From positions 17,222,717 through 17,286,716 of the forward strand of contig OY727098.1 in NCBI GenBank assembly GCA_963402885.1: a stretch of DNA of 64,000 bases, in the 5' to 3' direction. The notes beneath the pieces were generated by a model. That model saw only the letters and a program-made list of their open reading frames with translations. It ran no database searches and was not told where the DNA came from. The number at the start of each line of letters is the position of its first letter. Positions within the stretch are counted from its first letter, which is position 1. Positions 61,007-64,000 of this stretch are shown here, piece after piece. Made by a program: the position numbers and the translations under genes. Origin of the DNA: Antedon bifida (taxonomy: Eukaryota > Echinodermata > Crinoidea > Comatulida > Antedonidae).

Positions 61007-61084
61007 TTAACTGTAATTTAACTCTTCCCTGGTTTAACTAATAGATAGTATAAACAAAAGGCGTGGGTGAAAAACAAGGTAGTC

Positions 61085-61156
61085 TTCCCGTGCCGGGAAT
61101 CGAACCCGGGCCGCGTGGGTGAAAACCACGAATCCTAACCACTAGACCACACGGGA
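61085..61156 (-). tRNA. tRNA-Glu(UUC), array unit 1
   Basis: 72-base cloverleaf on minus: acceptor TCCCGTG/CACGGGA, D arm GTCT..AGGA, anticodon stem CGTGG/CCACG with loop TTTTCAC (anticodon TTC), T arm CCGGG-TTCGATT-CCCGG, discriminator A. A and B boxes are intact. The spacer on its 3' side is unlike the others (GTGAAAAACAAGG) because it borders the MITE-disrupted unit, yet still supplies a T5 stop. Confidence 0.95.
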
Positions 61157-61264
61157 TATAGCATATGCATGGAGCATACAGTGGATAGACTGTACATTAA
61201 TATGAAGTTGCATTTAACTAATAGATTGGACAGTATACAATATGCCGAGATAAAAATAGAAATC

Positions 61265-61336
61265 TTCCCGTGCCGGGAATCGAACCCGGGCCGCGTGGGT
61301 GAAAACCACGAATCCTAACCACTAGACCACACGGGA
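61265..61336 (-). tRNA. tRNA-Glu(UUC), array unit 2
   Basis: Identical in sequence to unit 1. The 3' side carries TTTCTATTTTTATC, giving a T5 polymerase III stop. Confidence 0.95.
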
Positions 61337-61443
61337 TATAGCATATGCATGAAGCATACAGTGGATAGACTGTACATTAATATGAAGTTGTATTTAACTA
61401 ATAGAAAGTACAGTATACAATATGCCGAATAAAAATAGAAATC

Positions 61444-61515
61444 TTCCCGTGCCGGGAATCGAACCCGGGCCGCGTGGGTGAAAACCACGAATCCTAACCA
61501 CTAGACCACACGGGA
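61444..61515 (-). tRNA. tRNA-Glu(UUC), array unit 3
   Basis: Identical to unit 1; T5 stop on the 3' side (spacer type B, one base pair shorter at CCGAATAAA). Confidence 0.95.
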
Positions 61516-61624
61516 TATACCATATGCATGGAGCATACAGTGGATAGACTGTACATTAATATGAAGTTGCATTTAACTTATAATATAGGACAGTATACAA
61601 TATGCCGAGATAAAAATAGAAATC

Positions 61625-61696
61625 TTCCCGTGCCGGGAATCGAACCCGGGCCGCGTGGGTGAAAACCACGAATCCTAACCACTAGACCACACGGGA
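61625..61696 (-). tRNA. tRNA-Glu(UUC), array unit 4
   Basis: Identical to unit 1; T5 stop on the 3' side (spacer type C). Confidence 0.95.
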
Positions 61697-61804
61697 TATA
61701 GCATATGCATGAAGCATACAGTGGATAGACTGTACATTAATATGAAGTTGTATTTAACTAATAGATAGGACAGTGTACAATATGCCGAGATAAAAATAGA
61801 AATC

Positions 61805-61876
61805 TTCCCGTGCCGGGAATCGAACCCGGGCCGCGTGGGTGAAAACCACGAATCCTAACCACTAGACCACACGGGA
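61805..61876 (-). tRNA. tRNA-Glu(UUC), array unit 5
   Basis: Identical to unit 1; T5 stop on the 3' side (spacer type D). Confidence 0.95.
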
Positions 61877-61984
61877 TATAGCATATGCATGGAGCATACA
61901 GTGGATAGACTGTACATTAATATGAAGTTGTATTTAACTAATAGAAAATACAGTATACAATAGGCCGAAATAAAAATAGAAATC

Positions 61985-62056
61985 TTCCCGTGCCGGGAAT
62001 CGAACCCGGGCCGCGTGGGTGAAAACCACGAATCCTAACCACTAGACCACACGGGA
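61985..62056 (-). tRNA. tRNA-Glu(UUC), array unit 6
   Basis: Identical to unit 1; T5 stop on the 3' side (spacer type E). Confidence 0.95.
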
Positions 62057-62164
62057 TATAGCATATGCATGGAGCATACAGTGGATAGACTGTACATTAA
62101 TATGAAGTTGTATTTAACTAATAGATAGGACAGTGTACAATATGCCGAGATAAAACTAGAAATC

Positions 62165-62236
62165 TTCCCGTGCCGGGAATCGAACCCGGGCCGCGTGGGT
62201 GAAAACCACGAATCCTAACCACTAGACCACACGGGA
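62165..62236 (-). tRNA. tRNA-Glu(UUC), array unit 7
   Basis: Identical to unit 1. The 3' spacer is type F, where CTAGTTTTATC leaves only four T, the minimal polymerase III stop. Confidence 0.95.
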
Positions 62237-62345
62237 TATATCATATGCATGGAGCATACAGTGGATAGACTGTACATTAATATGAAGTTGCATTTAACTT
62301 ATAATATAGGACAGTATACAATATGCCGAGATAAAAATAGAAATC

Positions 62346-62417
62346 TTCCCGTGCCGGGAATCGAACCCGGGCCGCGTGGGTGAAAACCACGAATCCTAAC
62401 CACTAGACCACACGGGA
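62346..62417 (-). tRNA. tRNA-Glu(UUC), array unit 8
   Basis: Identical to unit 1; T5 stop on the 3' side (spacer type G). Confidence 0.95.
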
Positions 62418-62525
62418 TATAGCATATGCATGGAGCATACAGTGGATAGACTGTAAATTATTATGAAGTTGTATTTAACTAATAGAAAATACAGTATACA
62501 ATAGGCCGAGATAAAAATAGAAATC

Positions 62526-62597
62526 TTCCCGTGCCGGGAATCGAACCCGGGCCGCGTGGGTGAAAACCACGAATCCTAACCACTAGACCACACGGGA
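62526..62597 (-). tRNA. tRNA-Glu(UUC), array unit 9
   Basis: Identical to unit 1; starts the second 1441-bp block. T5 stop (spacer type H). Confidence 0.95.
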
Positions 62598-62705
62598 TAT
62601 AGCATATGCATGGAGCATACAGTGGATAGACTGTACATTAATATGAAGTTGCATTTAACTAATAGATTGGACAGTATACAATATGCCGAGATAAAAATAG
62701 AAATC

Positions 62706-62777
62706 TTCCCGTGCCGGGAATCGAACCCGGGCCGCGTGGGTGAAAACCACGAATCCTAACCACTAGACCACACGGGA
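62706..62777 (-). tRNA. tRNA-Glu(UUC), array unit 10
   Basis: Identical to unit 1; corresponds to unit 2 of the first block. Confidence 0.95.
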
Positions 62778-62884
62778 TATAGCATATGCATGAAGCATAC
62801 AGTGGATAGACTGTACATTAATATGAAGTTGTATTTAACTAATAGAAAGTACAGTATACAATATGCCGAATAAAAATAGAAATC

Positions 62885-62956
62885 TTCCCGTGCCGGGAAT
62901 CGAACCCGGGCCGCGTGGGTGAAAACCACGAATCCTAACCACTAGACCACACGGGA
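62885..62956 (-). tRNA. tRNA-Glu(UUC), array unit 11
   Basis: Identical to unit 1; corresponds to unit 3. Confidence 0.95.
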
Positions 62957-63065
62957 TATACCATATGCATGGAGCATACAGTGGATAGACTGTACATTAA
63001 TATGAAGTTGCATTTAACTTATAATATAGGACAGTATACAATATGCCGAGATAAAAATAGAAATC

Positions 63066-63137
63066 TTCCCGTGCCGGGAATCGAACCCGGGCCGCGTGGG
63101 TGAAAACCACGAATCCTAACCACTAGACCACACGGGA
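63066..63137 (-). tRNA. tRNA-Glu(UUC), array unit 12
   Basis: Identical to unit 1; corresponds to unit 4. Confidence 0.95.
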
Positions 63138-63245
63138 TATAGCATATGCATGAAGCATACAGTGGATAGACTGTACATTAATATGAAGTTGTATTTAACT
63201 AATAGATAGGACAGTGTACAATATGCCGAGATAAAAATAGAAATC

Positions 63246-63317
63246 TTCCCGTGCCGGGAATCGAACCCGGGCCGCGTGGGTGAAAACCACGAATCCTAAC
63301 CACTAGACCACACGGGA
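63246..63317 (-). tRNA. tRNA-Glu(UUC), array unit 13
   Basis: Identical to unit 1; corresponds to unit 5. Confidence 0.95.
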
Positions 63318-63425
63318 TATAGCATATGCATGGAGCATACAGTGGATAGACTGTACATTAATATGAAGTTGTATTTAACTAATAGAAAATACAGTATACA
63401 ATAGGCCGAAATAAAAATAGAAATC

Positions 63426-63497
63426 TTCCCGTGCCGGGAATCGAACCCGGGCCGCGTGGGTGAAAACCACGAATCCTAACCACTAGACCACACGGGA
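63426..63497 (-). tRNA. tRNA-Glu(UUC), array unit 14
   Basis: Identical to unit 1; corresponds to unit 6. Confidence 0.95.
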
Positions 63498-63605
63498 TAT
63501 AGCATATGCATGGAGCATACAGTGGATAGACTGTACATTAATATGAAGTTGTATTTAACTAATAGATAGGACAGTGTACAATATGCCGAGATAAAACTAG
63601 AAATC

Positions 63606-63677
63606 TTCCCGTGCCGGGAATCGAACCCGGGCCGCGTGGGTGAAAACCACGAATCCTAACCACTAGACCACACGGGA
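63606..63677 (-). tRNA. tRNA-Glu(UUC), array unit 15
   Basis: Identical to unit 1; corresponds to unit 7, with the same T4-only stop from spacer type F. Confidence 0.95.
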
Positions 63678-63786
63678 TATATCATATGCATGGAGCATAC
63701 AGTGGATAGACTGTACATTAATATGAAGTTGCATTTAACTTATAATATAGGACAGTATACAATATGCCGAGATAAAAATAGAAATC

Positions 63787-63856
63787 TTCCCGTGCCGGGA
63801 ATCGAACCCGGGCCGCGTGGGTGAAAACCACGAATCCTAACCACTAAAACACGGGA
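63787..63856 (-). pseudogene. damaged tRNA-Glu, array unit 16
   Basis: The plus strand reads CCACTAAAACACGGGA where all other units read CCACTAGACCACACGGGA: a net loss of two bases with changes at the junction of acceptor stem and D arm (positions 8-11), which also damages the A box. The rest is identical. It corresponds to the intact unit 8 of the first block. Likely a non-functional copy, or a local assembly error. Confidence 0.85.
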
Positions 63857-63964
63857 TATAGCATATGCATGGAGCATACAGTGGATAGACTGTAAATTAT
63901 TATGAAGTTGTATTTAACTAATAGAAAATACAGTATACAATAGGCCGAGATAAAAATAGAAATC

Positions 63965-64000
63965 TTCCCGTGCCGGGAATCGAACCCGGGCCGCGTGGGT
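63965..64000 (-). tRNA. tRNA-Glu(UUC), array unit 17, cut by the window edge
   Basis: Only the 3' part (T arm, variable loop and part of the anticodon stem) is inside the window; it is identical to the other units. Confidence 0.9.

Larger units (their letters stand above)
61085..64000 (-). repeat. tRNA-Glu(UUC) tandem array with an 8-unit higher-order repeat
   Basis: Sixteen complete-length units of 178-181 bp plus a cut seventeenth, all with the tRNA on minus. Spacers fall into distinct types A to H that repeat in the same order: units 1-8 = A B C D E F G H, units 9-16 = A B C D E F G H. Period 1441 bp (61085 to 62526; 62346 to 63787). Marker words: A AATAGATTGG; B AATAGAAAGT and CCGAATAAA; C TACCATATG and ACTTATAATA; D AATAGATAGG with CAGTGT; E AATAGAAAAT with GGCCGAAA; F GATAAAACTAG; G TATCATATG and ACTTATAATA; H GTAAATTATTATG. 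The array continues past the window. Confidence 0.95.

Noticed and set aside
61085-64000. CRISPR-like array of regular repeats and spacers
   Set aside because: The repeat is a complete tRNA-Glu gene, the spacers are related to each other, and the genome is eukaryotic.
1-64000. LTR retrovirus, Polinton or other capsid-bearing element
   Set aside because: I saw no long terminal repeats, gag, integrase, capsid or envelope motifs; the only reverse transcriptase is of the non-LTR type.

Overview
The window is AT-rich animal DNA with spliced genes (GT-AG introns, short exons, long introns), MITE-type repeats, LINE and SINE insertions and nuclear tRNA genes. Gene content and repeat style suggest an invertebrate deuterostome, most likely an echinoderm. 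That placement is inference from gene similarity and general genome style, not proof.

Four host genes can be reconstructed exon by exon, with reading frames that stay open across every junction: (1) a TMEM145/GPR180-like seven-helix membrane protein on + (15686-20019, 14 exons, 521 aa); (2) STPG2, a sperm-tail PG-rich repeat protein, on - (37301-29381, 10 coding exons, 578 aa); (3) CHERP, an SR-related splicing protein with SURP, CID, RS and G-patch parts, on + (37930-48717, 17 coding exons, 983 aa); (4) an unusual Ser-rich, tyrosine-kinase-like protein kinase on + (52175-54897, 2 coding exons, 517 aa). STPG2 and CHERP are head to head with 628 bp between their start codons. TMEM145-like and STPG2 are tail to tail across about 9.3 kb with no recognised gene. 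A clean first coding exon of an unidentified + strand gene starts at 60210. A decayed rhodopsin-type GPCR fragment lies at 58270-58800 on -. The first 72 bases may be the end of another gene.

RNA genes sit at both ends. Near the left edge a 348-bp tandem duplication carries two identical tRNA genes with the unexpected anticodon AUC. The right 2.9 kb is a tandem array of 17 tRNA-Glu(UUC) genes on - (one damaged, one cut by the window edge). Its spacers show a higher-order repeat: eight distinguishable ~180-bp monomers repeated as a 1441-bp block. A decayed founder-like unit split by a MITE lies just left of the array.

Repeats: three MITE families with terminal inverted repeats, a tRNA-derived SINE, a 5'-truncated LINE with a long open RT frame inside a STPG2 intron, a LINE ORF1 remnant inside a CHERP intron, mini- and microsatellites, and tracts built from palindromic CTAG/TAGGCCTA words found in the first introns of all four reconstructed genes. 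No LTR retrovirus, Polinton or CRISPR array was seen.

The most striking points are the tRNA-Glu higher-order repeat with its fossil founder unit, the first-intron CTAG-word tracts, the repeated AG|GTAAA motifs downstream of the kinase, and the exon-derived duplication inside a CHERP intron.
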